From: Nitrospirota bacterium
Lineage (GTDB): Bacteria > Nitrospirota > Thermodesulfovibrionia > Thermodesulfovibrionales > Dissulfurispiraceae
Direction of reading: 5' to 3'
Length of the DNA: 64,000 nt
NCBI GenBank assembly: GCA_023476565.1
Contig: JAMCVZ010000035.1
Span: 1-64,000, forward strand
The notes beneath the pieces are model-generated. The model was not told where the DNA came from. It made no database searches and saw nothing but the letters and a program-made list of their open reading frames with translations. The translations under genes were made by a program, and so were the position numbers. Below are positions 24,732-34,177 of the stretch, in pieces; the stretch's first letter is position 1, and each line of letters begins with the position of its first letter.

Positions 24732-26222
24732 CTATTCCATCGGCAATTTGATCTTAAATATTGTCCCGGCGCCCAATTCGCTCTTGACCTCAATCGTCCC
24801 CCCATGTTGTTCGACAATGCTTTTGCTGACGGAAAGGCCAAGACCTGTCCCCACTCCTACCGATTTTGTCGTAAAGAACGGATCAAAGATATTCGATATT
24901 ATATCAGGAGGTATGCCTGCCCCGGTATCCTTAATAAAGATTTCGTAAAATCCGTTTCCCTGACCTGTTTTGATTGTCAGCACGCCGCCGCTATCCATTG
25001 CCTGTATGGCGTTTATTATAATATTCATGAAGACCTGCCCCATCTTGCCTTCATCTATCAGTATTTTCTGCATGTATCCCCTGAAGTCTTTGACTACGGT
25101 GATCCTCTTTTCCGCTGTCGCATAGTTCAGCAGCAACAGCAGACGGTCCAGAAGACCGTTCAGGTCCGTCGGGGTCTTTTCTGTAACCGTCATCTTAGAG
25201 AAGTTGAGCAACTGCTCAACAATATTCTTTATTTTCTGGAGACAATCGTTGATTAACTCTATATGCTCCTCTCTTGTAACATCGTCCATCCCGGATTTCA
25301 TCAGGTTCTTGAAGCAGACCGTAATACCGCCGAGGGGATTGTTTATCTCATGTGCGACGCCTGATGCAAGCCTGCCGACGGATACCATCTTCTCCGTCTG
25401 GCTGAGCACCTCCATGGTTTTTTTGCGCTCGCTGTCCGCGTCCCTGAGCCGCTGTATCATCCAGAGAAAACTTTTCTGGAGCTTGCCGAGCTCATCGCGC
25501 CTGTCTTTCAGTTCAAAGGCGTACTGCTCAAGATCTCCGTGGCTTTTTATACCGTCCATTATATGCGAAAGCCTTGTGACCGGCTTTGCGAGCACCTCTG
25601 CGCCGATGCTTATAATTAAGAGAGAGATCGATGAAAATATAATAACAAGGCGAATGACCTCTCTTTTCAGGGCATCTATGGATTTATGCATATCCTCCAT
25701 GGAGAGCCCGATTTGTATAATGCCCCAACGTTTTGTGTTTATATTCAGAGGCGTTGTTATTTTATAAATACTTTCGCCTTGCAGGCTGCTATCCACTATC
25801 TCTGTTTCGTTTAAGTGCAGCGCTGCTTTCCACAGTGATTCATCCTTATAAGTCTTGTTATATTCGGAGATATTACTGTGGGCAAGGACACCTCCGTTAT
25901 CATCAAGAACCATAACGTACCTCACCCTCTTATCCCGATCCATCAGGTTCATTATAAAATAATCAAGGTAGTCGATGAGGTCAAGCTTATCCATCATGCC
26001 GAGCTCATTAAAGACCATAACATTGGTCAGCGTAACCCGGCTTATTTCAGCGATAACCTTGCACTGGTTGACCATATCTTTTCTATACAGGCTCTCTTCC
26101 CTTGAAATGATAATAAAACTTCCTATCAGGCTAAAGATAAAAATACAAAATGATGCGACGAGGATGAACTTCCCCTGGAGGCTGAATACCCATGCCTTGC
26201 TCTTTCGAAGCAATGTGGTCAC
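24732..26222 (-). CDS. Membrane sensor histidine kinase
   Basis: A 496-residue kinase. An N-terminal span (FILVASFCIFIFSLIGSFI) is followed by a periplasmic sensor region and a second span near residue 190 (LVIIFSSISLLIISIGAEVLA). Next are a HAMP segment, the His-box RLASGVAHEINNPLGG and an ATPase domain with an N-box (FMNIIINAIQAM) and G-boxes (DTGAGIPPD, GTGLGLSVSK). It starts with GTG and its start overlaps the stop of the PhnD-like gene (GTGA). The binding protein, kinase and regulator therefore form one sensory unit. Confidence 0.92.
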   Translation of the reverse strand: MTTLLRKSKAWVFSLQGKFILVASFCIFIFSLIGSFIIISREESLYRKDMVNQCKVIAEISRVTLTNVMVFNELGMMDKLDLIDYLDYFIMNLMDRDKRVRYVMVLDDNGGVLAHSNISEYNKTYKDESLWKAALHLNETEIVDSSLQGESIYKITTPLNINTKRWGIIQIGLSMEDMHKSIDALKREVIRLVIIFSSISLLIISIGAEVLAKPVTRLSHIMDGIKSHGDLEQYAFELKDRRDELGKLQKSFLWMIQRLRDADSERKKTMEVLSQTEKMVSVGRLASGVAHEINNPLGGITVCFKNLMKSGMDDVTREEHIELINDCLQKIKNIVEQLLNFSKMTVTEKTPTDLNGLLDRLLLLLNYATAEKRITVVKDFRGYMQKILIDEGKMGQVFMNIIINAIQAMDSGGVLTIKTGQGNGFYEIFIKDTGAGIPPDIISNIFDPFFTTKSVGVGTGLGLSVSKSIVEQHGGTIEVKSELGAGTIFKIKLPME

Positions 26223-27097
26223 GGTATTTTTAAACCCTTTTTGTTCAGGTAGTGTATCATTTTACGTACGGGTTCATAATCAAGGTCCTTTGCCTCGGCA
26301 AACCCATACCTGAACTCTTCATCCCATTGCTCCATTATCTTGCGGTGTTCGGGATTATTGTAGTCTAAAGCAAGGAGGGCCTTTTTTATGGCTTTCATAA
26401 GTTTGGGGGATGCATCCGCCCGCATTACTATGGGCAGCCCTGGTATCGGCCCGGAAACAGCAATAATCTTCAGCCCCCTGTCCTTAAACCTGTTTGCAAC
26501 AGAGTCTATAACAGCGCCTGCGTCAAAGTTCCCCCTCAAGACCTCTCGTGCAACAGAATCGTGGTATCTAAAGTTTGCATACCGTGCAAGATCCTGAAGC
26601 CTTATACCTGCAGTATATAAACGATAAAGGGGTGCAAGGTTACCCGATGTTGACAGTTTAGATGCGAAGGCAACGGATTTCCCTTTAAGATCTGAAAGCG
26701 AGTTGATCTCTTTATTTGCATTGCTGGTGATGAAGACGCATCTGTAAAAGGGCTTGCCGTCTGCACCGAGAGGTTTCAGGATAGGAATCACACCGAATTC
26801 CTTTTTTGCTTCCAAATAGGTAACGCCGCCGAGCAATGCGACCTGAACCTTGTTGCTTTTAAGGAAATTTATTATATCCCGGTAGTTCTGACTGAGTTTC
26901 AGCTCAAACCTATAGGGAGTATTTTTTGTAAGATAATCCATGAGCGGCTGGTATTTCTGGTACATCACGATGGGATGATAAAGGGTTATGGCGCTGAAAT
27001 AAACAGTCTCTGCGGGCTCGGCTAATCCCGGGAAAAATAAAGGAGGAATGATAAGAAATGCAATGATAAAACCGGTTATTTTTCTTCTAAAACACAT
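26219..27097 (-). CDS. PhnD-like periplasmic ligand-binding protein
   Basis: A 292-residue exported protein of the phosphate/phosphonate-binding (PhnD) superfamily. A signal peptide (KITGFIIAFLIIPPLFFPGLA) is followed by VYFSAITLYHPIVMYQKYQPL, VQVALLGGVTYLEAKKEFG, SLSDLKGKSVAFAS and REVLRGNFDAGAVIDSVA, the typical order. No ABC transporter genes are nearby, and it is translationally coupled to a histidine kinase, so it probably presents a ligand to the kinase rather than serving import. ATG 27097 is chosen because the signal peptide starts there; the frame extends upstream to 27190. Confidence 0.82.
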   Translation of the reverse strand: MCFRRKITGFIIAFLIIPPLFFPGLAEPAETVYFSAITLYHPIVMYQKYQPLMDYLTKNTPYRFELKLSQNYRDIINFLKSNKVQVALLGGVTYLEAKKEFGVIPILKPLGADGKPFYRCVFITSNANKEINSLSDLKGKSVAFASKLSTSGNLAPLYRLYTAGIRLQDLARYANFRYHDSVAREVLRGNFDAGAVIDSVANRFKDRGLKIIAVSGPIPGLPIVMRADASPKLMKAIKKALLALDYNNPEHRKIMEQWDEEFRYGFAEAKDLDYEPVRKMIHYLNKKGLKIP

Positions 27098-27179
27098 GAC
27101 TAATGGTAATAAACAGGTCTCATTTTTATCAAGTTGCTTGACATAAAAATTCGTGCTTACACAAATAATTCCCCCATCA

Positions 27180-28427
27180 TCAGAACTCATATCTCACTTG
27201 CAAGTAAACATTATCATCCTTGCTCAGTTGTCCGAACTGGGTCCATGGCTTGCCGCCTCCGAAGACATTCGCTCCGAGCGCCGACCAAATACTGTCGGTG
27301 AAATTGTATTTGACCTCGGGATTCAGCAGGTAGTCTCTGTCCGACGGACCGAAGAAGGCGAAGAAAGAGAGTCTGAGGGTCTGGTTCATGAGGAATTGTG
27401 TAAGCCTCACGGAGGTGAGCTGATGTAATCTCTTCTCCTTCGGGAAACCCGCGGGAAGATTTTTTTCATATGATAAATAATTATTCATGTACTCGCCGTA
27501 ATACTGGAGCCCTACGGTAAAGTCCTCCCACAGCTGCCTCTGGTAGCCGATTAAAAACCTTGTCTGGGAATTCGGGATAAGAGGGTCTATCCCTTTTCTG
27601 TCCTGTCTTGAGTCATAGTAGCCACCCTCGAGGCTCAGCACACCGTCCAATGCCCTCCCCTGGAGGCTTGCTCCGTAGACATTGAGTTCGGGGTACGAGA
27701 GGGTTATCCGTGTCGGTGCTGTGAGACTGTCCGGAAACTGCGAGGGCTGCCTGAAAAAGCCGCGGTAAAAATAAAACGATGCATCAAAACCTGCCACATC
27801 ACGGTATGCCCTTACAGCAACTTCGGTATTTTCGAGGCTTGTCGCCGGTTTTACTTTATTTCTGTCTGTTACTCCCGGCATCGGGTCAAAAAGATGGAAT
27901 CTTTTTGGATCGGGGAACCTATTGGGCTCGAAAAAAGGTATGATGACAAGCTCAAGCGATACAGGCCCGGGGTACAATCCGACCTTTGCGCCGTCAACGC
28001 CTTTCTTCAGGTACTCCAGAGGTCTCCCGGAGAAAAAGGCTTCGTAATCTTTAGGGAAGACATCATTTATGAACAGCAGATCTCCAAGCCCCCAGGTAAT
28101 GATTTGTCTTCCGGCCCTTAAATCCCATGTGCTGGCCGTGTAATCAACATATCCCTCCCGTAATTCCAGGTCCCCCTTAGAATCGATATGTTTGTAAAAT
28201 GCATCGGTCTTCACCATGAGGTGAAAGGGCTCTTGTGAGGCATCTATCTTGAGCTGCAGTCTCTCTTCAGCCCACTTGAAATTGCCGCCATCAGGGTTCC
28301 TTGAGGCGGTATCAAGAGAGTAATCACCCTGGAGAAAGCCGTGGACAGATGTATCGATACCATATGCTATACCCGGCGCCACTATAAATATTAAAAGACA
28401 AGCTATAATACTGGGCTTTATGGGCAT
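27180..28427 (-). CDS. Outer-membrane beta-barrel protein (DUF1302-like)
   Basis: A 415-residue exported protein with a signal peptide (IIACLLIFIVAPGIAYG) and alternating-pattern strands throughout. It ends in YLQVRYEF, with the aromatic C-terminal residue usual for outer-membrane barrels. Segments such as REGYVDYTASTWDLRAGRQIITWG and GVDGAKVGLYPGPVSLELV resemble DUF1302-type porins often paired with RND exporters and LolA-like proteins. GGGAGGCCCCA precedes ATG 28427. It lies directly downstream of the LolA-like gene. Confidence 0.75.
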   Translation of the reverse strand: MPIKPSIIACLLIFIVAPGIAYGIDTSVHGFLQGDYSLDTASRNPDGGNFKWAEERLQLKIDASQEPFHLMVKTDAFYKHIDSKGDLELREGYVDYTASTWDLRAGRQIITWGLGDLLFINDVFPKDYEAFFSGRPLEYLKKGVDGAKVGLYPGPVSLELVIIPFFEPNRFPDPKRFHLFDPMPGVTDRNKVKPATSLENTEVAVRAYRDVAGFDASFYFYRGFFRQPSQFPDSLTAPTRITLSYPELNVYGASLQGRALDGVLSLEGGYYDSRQDRKGIDPLIPNSQTRFLIGYQRQLWEDFTVGLQYYGEYMNNYLSYEKNLPAGFPKEKRLHQLTSVRLTQFLMNQTLRLSFFAFFGPSDRDYLLNPEVKYNFTDSIWSALGANVFGGGKPWTQFGQLSKDDNVYLQVRYEF

Positions 28428-28451
28428 TGGGGCCTCCCTGTACAAGAAATC

Positions 28452-29276
28452 TTACTCGATCCATCTCTTCGGCGGCTGCTTAAGGTATCTCTCTGAAAAG
28501 AGGCTGTCCTCAATGCCGATATTATAATCGACTTTCGTATAGCTGACCTCTGTCCTATGCCCGCTCTGAAGGTTTTTCATCGTCCTTTTGGTGACTGTGG
28601 GGAACCCCTTTACATCCTTTACCTCATCAGCAGAGAATACTTTGGAAAGCTCTCCACGTCTGTCATAGTATTCCTCTTTCAGAGGCAGGAAATTGGCCTT
28701 ATCTATCCAGGAAAGCTTGTAGCTGTAGTCCACGTCCTGCACCTTTGGCGTGCTTTTTACTACATAACTATCTCTCCCTCCGACTTTCTCCTCTTTCACC
28801 AGGGCATGCGTGTCATCCTCAATGTTCCTTCCTGAGACGTCCTCGTAGGTGAAGTCAGAGCCCACAAAGCTGGAGTATTTATCCCTTGCCGCGATCCTCC
28901 TTACCATATTGATTGCAGGAACATAGAGCCATCTGTCGGCATCCTTCCCCGGGTATTTATAAACCATAAAGGTCATATCCTTTACATCAGCAGGCTGGTA
29001 GAAGTAGATGAAATACTTCTGGTTGCCGCCGACTTCACCGAAATTCTTCCTCAGCATGGTGAGTTCCCTTATCCTTTCCTGGCCTCCCTGACTGATGAGC
29101 TTCATCATTACGCGAGCCTTAAAGTCCTTTCCCTGGTAGAGAAAGGCGGCCTGTGACTTTTTCATCACCTCTGCCGGCGACAGGGCAAAAGCGTCAAAAA
29201 CACCCATTGTGAGTAAAAGCAAAAGTGTTATCCCCAGCGGCAGGAAACCTTTTGCTTTGTGCCTTTTTGAGCTCAT
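28452..29276 (-). CDS. Outer-membrane lipoprotein-sorting (LolA-like) protein
   Basis: A 274-residue exported protein. After a signal peptide (FLPLGITLLLLLTMGVFDAFA) come ALSPAEVMKKSQAAF, RIRELTMLRKNFGEVGG, DVKDMTFMVYKYPGKD and RWLYVPAINMVRRIAARD. These are typical of the outer-membrane lipoprotein-sorting family (LolA-like half-barrel) that accompanies MMPL/RND exporters. With the RND gene at 31834 and the barrel at 27180 it likely forms a cell-envelope export route; the substrate is unknown. About 185 bases separate it from the YeeE gene. Confidence 0.82.
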   Translation of the reverse strand: MSSKRHKAKGFLPLGITLLLLLTMGVFDAFALSPAEVMKKSQAAFLYQGKDFKARVMMKLISQGGQERIRELTMLRKNFGEVGGNQKYFIYFYQPADVKDMTFMVYKYPGKDADRWLYVPAINMVRRIAARDKYSSFVGSDFTYEDVSGRNIEDDTHALVKEEKVGGRDSYVVKSTPKVQDVDYSYKLSWIDKANFLPLKEEYYDRRGELSKVFSADEVKDVKGFPTVTKRTMKNLQSGHRTEVSYTKVDYNIGIEDSLFSERYLKQPPKRWIE

Positions 29277-29369
29277 TTAAAACCTCCTTACCTATATTTT
29301 CAGATTTATACTGTTTTATGCAGTTTACTTACTGCACTGATAAACTTCTTGAAAAACAATCTTCATTTT

Positions 29370-29457
29370 TCATGTAGCGCCTTCCTGAGTTCCTCTTCGC
29401 GCTGCCGTGCATCAATAGTCGTATGGGGAACAGAGAAAGCCGGAGCAAGTCTCCTTT
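29370..29457 (-). pseudogene. Possible C-terminal gene remnant
   Basis: Between the YeeE and LolA-like genes an open frame without a start codon reads APAFSVPHTTIDARQREEEL and RKALHEK before a stop. It looks protein-like but is too short to identify. The remainder of the gap is AT-rich. Confidence 0.25.
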
Positions 29458-29461
29458 AGCC

Positions 29462-30853
29462 TTATCCTACGACTCCAATGCTCCTTTCGCTAATCTCCTT
29501 CAAGAATATCTCGTCCGTGGACTGGGATATGTACTCTTTCGGAGTGACCTTTGTTATCCGTGAGCCCTTCTTTATTGCCCATATAAGAAGAAATACCAGG
29601 AGTGCAGTATAAGCAAGCGCAAAGCCATACTGTATGTATGGATTGTCCGGTAAAAGCTCAAGCATGTTCTTCTCCTTCATAAACCCCCGTGAGAAAAAGA
29701 TTTCGTCGATCTGGTCCTTGTAGAGAGAGTAAGGAAGATATCCGAGCAGAAATCCCGGTAACGCAGCGAGGCCGGTAAGATACGACATGCCGAGCCGCGA
29801 GTATGTCCTTATCTCGCAGCCGAGCATCATAACGCTCCCGATGCCGAGCATAGGACCTCCGACCAGGTGTCCCAGGTGAAAGCCGTATTTGTATCTTCCG
29901 GCCTCAACAACTACGGGAACATCCCACCCGAGGACGATCCAGGTGAAGAGTATAGTTAAGTTGAACATGAGGATCGCAACAAGGAGTCCGGCAAACGGCA
30001 TCAATCCCGTAAACATCGTCTGCGTGATCTTCGCAACCTTCATTGCCTCGAAGTGTTTCGGCTTCATGAGAAGCGATTTGGGCGACATGACGGCGCATTC
30101 CGTGCCGAACCCTGACTTGCCGATGCCGATACCGACAAGAAGCCCGACAAGGCTTTTCAGGCCGATCTCCATCCACGGCAGGCTTCCGATGCTGTTGGGA
30201 GATTCCCCTTTCAGGGACGTCCAGAAGGATGACACGATCAGCAGGAGAAAGAAGGCTGTGAGCGCAAGCCGTACCGGGGCCTTGTAAGGCTTGTATTCAG
30301 GGTCATAGCTAAGGGTTTCGGTCAGGTACTCAAGTTCAACGCACTTTTCAACGGTTGCCTTCACCTCATGATGCTTCATGAACCCGCCGGCGTTTAATTT
30401 TGCCATAAGCATAAATGCAAGATATGCGAAGGGGATGCTTACCACTGCAACGATAATAGAGGTCAGGCTCATGGCAGGTATGCCTCCGAGGTAATGCCAT
30501 GCCGTGCACCCCTGGGCAAGCCTGGTGCCGAAACCGAATATCATGGCCCCAAAAAAGGCAAGCAGCAAGACACGCGGCGGGTATTTCACCCAACTCTTTC
30601 GCTCCTTCTCGATAAGCGTCACAAGGCAGCCCCCGGAGATTATACCTATCAGTATCCAGTGGATATCTCCGCTATAGGTCCTCGTGATAAAATCCGTCTT
30701 TGTGATGTTTTCCTCAAGAGTGCCGAACATCTTTGCGAGTCCCGTTGTTATCGGGATGGGCGTTTCGTATTTCAGGAAATAGAGCACCTCCGCAAGCCCG
30801 ACCAGAAAGCCTCCCCATACGAATGACCATGGCTTTGTAAGTATGTCTCTCAT
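29462..30853 (-). CDS. YeeE/YedE-family sulfur-compound transporter
   Basis: A 463-residue membrane protein with about ten spans. Conserved Cys-containing motifs occur in membrane segments: GFGTRLAQGCTAWHYLGG, GKSGFGTECAVMSP and IGSVMMLGCEIRTYSRLG. In this family (TsuA type) such cysteines relay thiosulfate or other sulfane-sulfur compounds inward. Placement directly after a periplasmic rhodanese and in a cluster with SQR- and DsrE-like genes supports sulfur uptake. The gap to the rhodanese gene is two bases, so they are co-translated or closely coupled. Confidence 0.88.
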   Translation of the reverse strand: MRDILTKPWSFVWGGFLVGLAEVLYFLKYETPIPITTGLAKMFGTLEENITKTDFITRTYSGDIHWILIGIISGGCLVTLIEKERKSWVKYPPRVLLLAFFGAMIFGFGTRLAQGCTAWHYLGGIPAMSLTSIIVAVVSIPFAYLAFMLMAKLNAGGFMKHHEVKATVEKCVELEYLTETLSYDPEYKPYKAPVRLALTAFFLLLIVSSFWTSLKGESPNSIGSLPWMEIGLKSLVGLLVGIGIGKSGFGTECAVMSPKSLLMKPKHFEAMKVAKITQTMFTGLMPFAGLLVAILMFNLTILFTWIVLGWDVPVVVEAGRYKYGFHLGHLVGGPMLGIGSVMMLGCEIRTYSRLGMSYLTGLAALPGFLLGYLPYSLYKDQIDEIFFSRGFMKEKNMLELLPDNPYIQYGFALAYTALLVFLLIWAIKKGSRITKVTPKEYISQSTDEIFLKEISERSIGVVG

Positions 30854-30855
30854 GG

Positions 30856-31356
30856 CTACTTTTCCACAGGATAATTTTTTGTTCCGGCCTTATTTATTAC
30901 GGCCTTCATCTGCTCTCCGCTGCGGGAGCCTTTTACCCATGCAGCATAACCGAATGCCAGGGTGTTCGCATCATAGCCAAGCATTCTTAAAGGGACTACC
31001 GGAAGGTTTTCAAGCTGTCCCGTAGCACAGACAAGGACTATCTTTTTATCTTTTGGCAGACTCTTCAGGCTTTCAGGCGTAAGGATTGCGTTATACGGTA
31101 TGTGTATAGCCCCTGGAATATGTCCTTCCCTGTATGCGTCTGCACCCGGCCTGACGTCTACGACAAGGAAGTCCGTCTTTTTAGTCTTCAGCCACATATA
31201 GAGCTCATCGGCATTCACTTGCCAGTGACCTTCCTCAACAGCCTTGAGCAGGATATCATTCATCTTTTTTGCGATATTGTCATCTTCTGCAAACACAGGC
31301 GACACGGCAAAAAGGGCAACAACAGATATAATCAGGTATGTTTTAATCTTTTTCAT
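30856..31356 (-). CDS. Periplasmic rhodanese-like sulfurtransferase
   Basis: A 166-residue protein with a signal peptide (YLIISVVALFAVSPVFA) and a single rhodanese domain: FLVVDVRPGADAYREGHIPG, then the active-site loop VCATGQ, whose Cys would bear the persulfide, and LAFGYAAWVKG. The loop is followed by small residues as in active enzymes. It probably handles sulfane sulfur in the periplasm and passes it to the YeeE transporter encoded two bases downstream. A CAGGGT-CACG-ACCCTG hairpin (31401-31416) lies upstream. Confidence 0.88.
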   Translation of the reverse strand: MKKIKTYLIISVVALFAVSPVFAEDDNIAKKMNDILLKAVEEGHWQVNADELYMWLKTKKTDFLVVDVRPGADAYREGHIPGAIHIPYNAILTPESLKSLPKDKKIVLVCATGQLENLPVVPLRMLGYDANTLAFGYAAWVKGSRSGEQMKAVINKAGTKNYPVEK

Positions 31357-31430
31357 TTCTTTCCTCCCCTGGAATTTTTCTGATTTTCATCCGTTGTATT
31401 CAGGGTCACGACCCTGATCTTCATTTACTC

Positions 31431-31832
31431 TCAACCTATTCCAAGCCGGAAATCCTTGACCTCTTTGACCACGTTTTTAAGCTTTACGCCTGACTTTTCC
31501 GCTATGTCCTGCCATCCCTTGCCGGACTTTTTCATGGCTGCGATCTCTTTGTACGGCTTCCTGGAGAGATTTGACAGGACAAGCACGGTAATTGCCTCTC
31601 CGGGGCGGAATTCTTTAAGCAGGCTTTCAATCGCCTCGGGTTTCTGAGATTCAAAGAAGTATGCTTTGGTCTTCTTCTCAAATACTTTGAGGTTCTTCGA
31701 TTGCCGTTCGTTGATCTTGCTTATTGTCCGGTCCAGTTCCTCAGGCTCTGACAGCCTTCCGGCAAAAGAGGCCAGGGGAAACAGAAAGGTGAAGACAAAA
31801 GATATAATCAAAACTTTTCCGGTTACCGTCAT
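31431..31832 (-). CDS. Exported small protein of unknown function
   Basis: A 133-residue protein with a signal peptide (VLIISFVFTFLFPLASFA) and a charged helical body: EPEELDRTISKINERQSK, YFFESQKPEAIESLLKEF and SGKGWQDIAEKSGVKLKNV. The last segment resembles a small helix-turn-helix-like repeat found in secreted proteins. No Cys is present. It lies two bases from the RND gene on one side and before the rhodanese gene on the other, so it is part of the sulfur/envelope cluster. No function is assigned. Confidence 0.7.
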   Translation of the reverse strand: MTVTGKVLIISFVFTFLFPLASFAGRLSEPEELDRTISKINERQSKNLKVFEKKTKAYFFESQKPEAIESLLKEFRPGEAITVLVLSNLSRKPYKEIAAMKKSGKGWQDIAEKSGVKLKNVVKEVKDFRLGIG

Positions 31833-31833
31833 G

Positions 31834-34161
31834 TTACTTTAACCCTCCTTTAAACAGCCGCCCCTGCATTAACGTTATTAAGGCAGGGAGATAGATGATT
31901 GTCATTATTGAGCTGAGCATCATCATGCTCACGATAAACGCCCCCACGGTGATATAGGGGGTAAGGGGCGCAAAAAGCATCACCGAAAAGGCAGAGGCAA
32001 AAAGCACTGCGTTGCGCATTATCCCCTTGCCCGGCCTGGCGGCAGTCCAGAGCAAGGCGTCATCCAGAAGAGCGGGAGTAAGGGCCTGCCGGCCCGGCTC
32101 CCGGCTTTCTTTCAATCTCTGCCTGAACCTGCTTATGAAATGGATGGAGAAGTCCACCGCCATGCCAAGGGACAGGCACGAGAGCACGGATATGGGCATG
32201 TCGAAATCCTTCCCGATGAAGCCCACAACCCCGTATATGAGCACGATGGTGAAAAGGAGGGGAATGTATCCGATGACCGCCCAGGTGAAAGAGCGGAAAT
32301 TGATAATGAGGATTATAAAAACAACAACCAGTGCAAAGACAAAACCCTTTACCATATCCCACAAGACCTCGTGGTTCCAGACGAGATTGAAATAGGCAAT
32401 GCCCGCGGGTTTGAGCTCCAGGGGGATGGGGTTGGCTTTTTTGTATTCATCTACTGCCTTTATCACACTCTCCATCGCCCGGGCATCCCACGTCTTGAGC
32501 TGCACCCATATGTTTGCCTTCTGGAACGGATAATCGACGACGTTGTCGAGGTCCGAGGGTTTTGCCGACATGCTGAAGAGGAAAAGGTACTGTCCTATCA
32601 TCTCCTTTGTATCAGGCACTTTGTCGTATTTGGGGTCATTATCGTGGAGTACCAGGTTTATCCTCTTCACATAATCGACAACGGAAGTCGTCTTTCCAAC
32701 CACCGGCAGTTTTTCAAGATGCCGCTGGAGCCCCTCTATATACCGCATCGCTTCAGGGGTCTTTATAAAATTCTCTTCTTTTGACAGTGCCACGATATAA
32801 CCGAGCGATGTGCCCCCGAGGGACCGGTTCAATGCCCTGTCCGCAACCCTGATGTCACTGCCGTATTTGAACCACTCTAGCATGTTGTTGTTCACGACGG
32901 TTTTTGTAATGCCGGCTGCGGCAAGCATACACAGCAGCAATCCGGCTGCAACGGTCGCTCTCGGTTTATGTGCGCCGAGGCTGCCGAGTTTTCTCAGGAA
33001 TAAAGAGGTTTTGCTTGTGCCGGCATCCTCTCTCATTGATGCACGCTGGAGTTTTTCATCGCTGATAAACGTCAGAAGCGCGGGAATAAGTGTGAAGCTT
33101 GTAAGCAGCAGCGCCATTGTGCCGAATGCGATGCCGAAGCCGAAAACCTTTACGGGGATTATGTTCGCAAGCATAAGCGATCCGAAACCAACGGCTGTCG
33201 TAATATCCGTATAGATGAGGGGCACTCTGACCGCCCTCATGGTTTCGATAATCGCGATTTTCTTGTCTTTCTTTTCACGGTATCTGAAATAGAATTCATT
33301 GAATATATGGATGCTGTCGGTAGCAATAGCCATCAAAAACACAGGGGCCATTGAACTCATAATATGTACGGGGAATCCCATGCCGATAAGCAGGCCCATG
33401 CTCCAGACGATTATTGCCATTGCGGGTATCATTATCGATACCGAGAGGAAGAGACTCCTGAACATGATGTAAGAGACGATGAACATGATCATCCCCGCAA
33501 TGGGGGAGAATATGCCCATCAACTTGAACATCTCCGCACCGAACGTGTCCCGCGCCACAGGGTCGCCTGCAATGTAATACTTCTCGTCACCCTTTTCCTT
33601 TTTTATTATTTCCCTTATTTTGTCGGCTATTTCCTTGCCGTTTGAGCCCTTCTCAAGGGGGACATATATCGCAGTGGTTTTTCCGTCTTTCGAGATAATG
33701 CGGTTGATGAAAAGCGGATTCTCAAAGAGCATTTCCCGGAGAGTGGCTATCTCCCCGTCGTTTTTCGGCACTTCTGTCATGAGCGGCGCTACTTTGAGCA
33801 CGCCGTTTTCCGCAGTAACATTGGTGATGGTCGGGAAACTGTTGACATCCCGTGCTGCCACGCCTTTGATCCTGAGGATCTCATCAGTTATCCGGTTGAC
33901 CCTGGCGAGGCTCCCTTTATTGAGGATCCCCTTTTCATTCGCAATTCCCACCACGATCATATCTTCGTAAAGGCCGAAGGTCTTATCCACCGAGTCATTC
34001 CATACCCTTACATCCGATGTGGCGGGAAGCATATTTTTGGGATTGGTATCCGTGCGTATCTTGGGGAACTGGCTCATAAACGCGAGGGTAAGGATGACGG
34101 TTAATATTATGATGAGCTTTGGGCGCTCTACTGAAAATTCAACAAGAGAAAACCTTTTCAT
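31834..34161 (-). CDS. RND/MMPL-family exporter
   Basis: A 775-residue membrane protein with duplicated halves. Each half has one N-terminal span, a large periplasmic domain and a five- to six-span sterol-sensing-like bundle. Family signatures are ATDSIHIFNEFYFRYREKKD in the first half and SLGMAVDFSIHFISRFRQRL in the second. It is probably a proton-driven exporter of hydrophobic or sulfur-containing compounds to the outer membrane, with the LolA-like protein and the barrel downstream. It follows the SQR-like gene by 16 bases. Confidence 0.88.
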   Translation of the reverse strand: MKRFSLVEFSVERPKLIIILTVILTLAFMSQFPKIRTDTNPKNMLPATSDVRVWNDSVDKTFGLYEDMIVVGIANEKGILNKGSLARVNRITDEILRIKGVAARDVNSFPTITNVTAENGVLKVAPLMTEVPKNDGEIATLREMLFENPLFINRIISKDGKTTAIYVPLEKGSNGKEIADKIREIIKKEKGDEKYYIAGDPVARDTFGAEMFKLMGIFSPIAGMIMFIVSYIMFRSLFLSVSIMIPAMAIIVWSMGLLIGMGFPVHIMSSMAPVFLMAIATDSIHIFNEFYFRYREKKDKKIAIIETMRAVRVPLIYTDITTAVGFGSLMLANIIPVKVFGFGIAFGTMALLLTSFTLIPALLTFISDEKLQRASMREDAGTSKTSLFLRKLGSLGAHKPRATVAAGLLLCMLAAAGITKTVVNNNMLEWFKYGSDIRVADRALNRSLGGTSLGYIVALSKEENFIKTPEAMRYIEGLQRHLEKLPVVGKTTSVVDYVKRINLVLHDNDPKYDKVPDTKEMIGQYLFLFSMSAKPSDLDNVVDYPFQKANIWVQLKTWDARAMESVIKAVDEYKKANPIPLELKPAGIAYFNLVWNHEVLWDMVKGFVFALVVVFIILIINFRSFTWAVIGYIPLLFTIVLIYGVVGFIGKDFDMPISVLSCLSLGMAVDFSIHFISRFRQRLKESREPGRQALTPALLDDALLWTAARPGKGIMRNAVLFASAFSVMLFAPLTPYITVGAFIVSMMMLSSIMTIIYLPALITLMQGRLFKGGLK

Positions 34162-34177
34162 TAACTCCTCCGTCTCG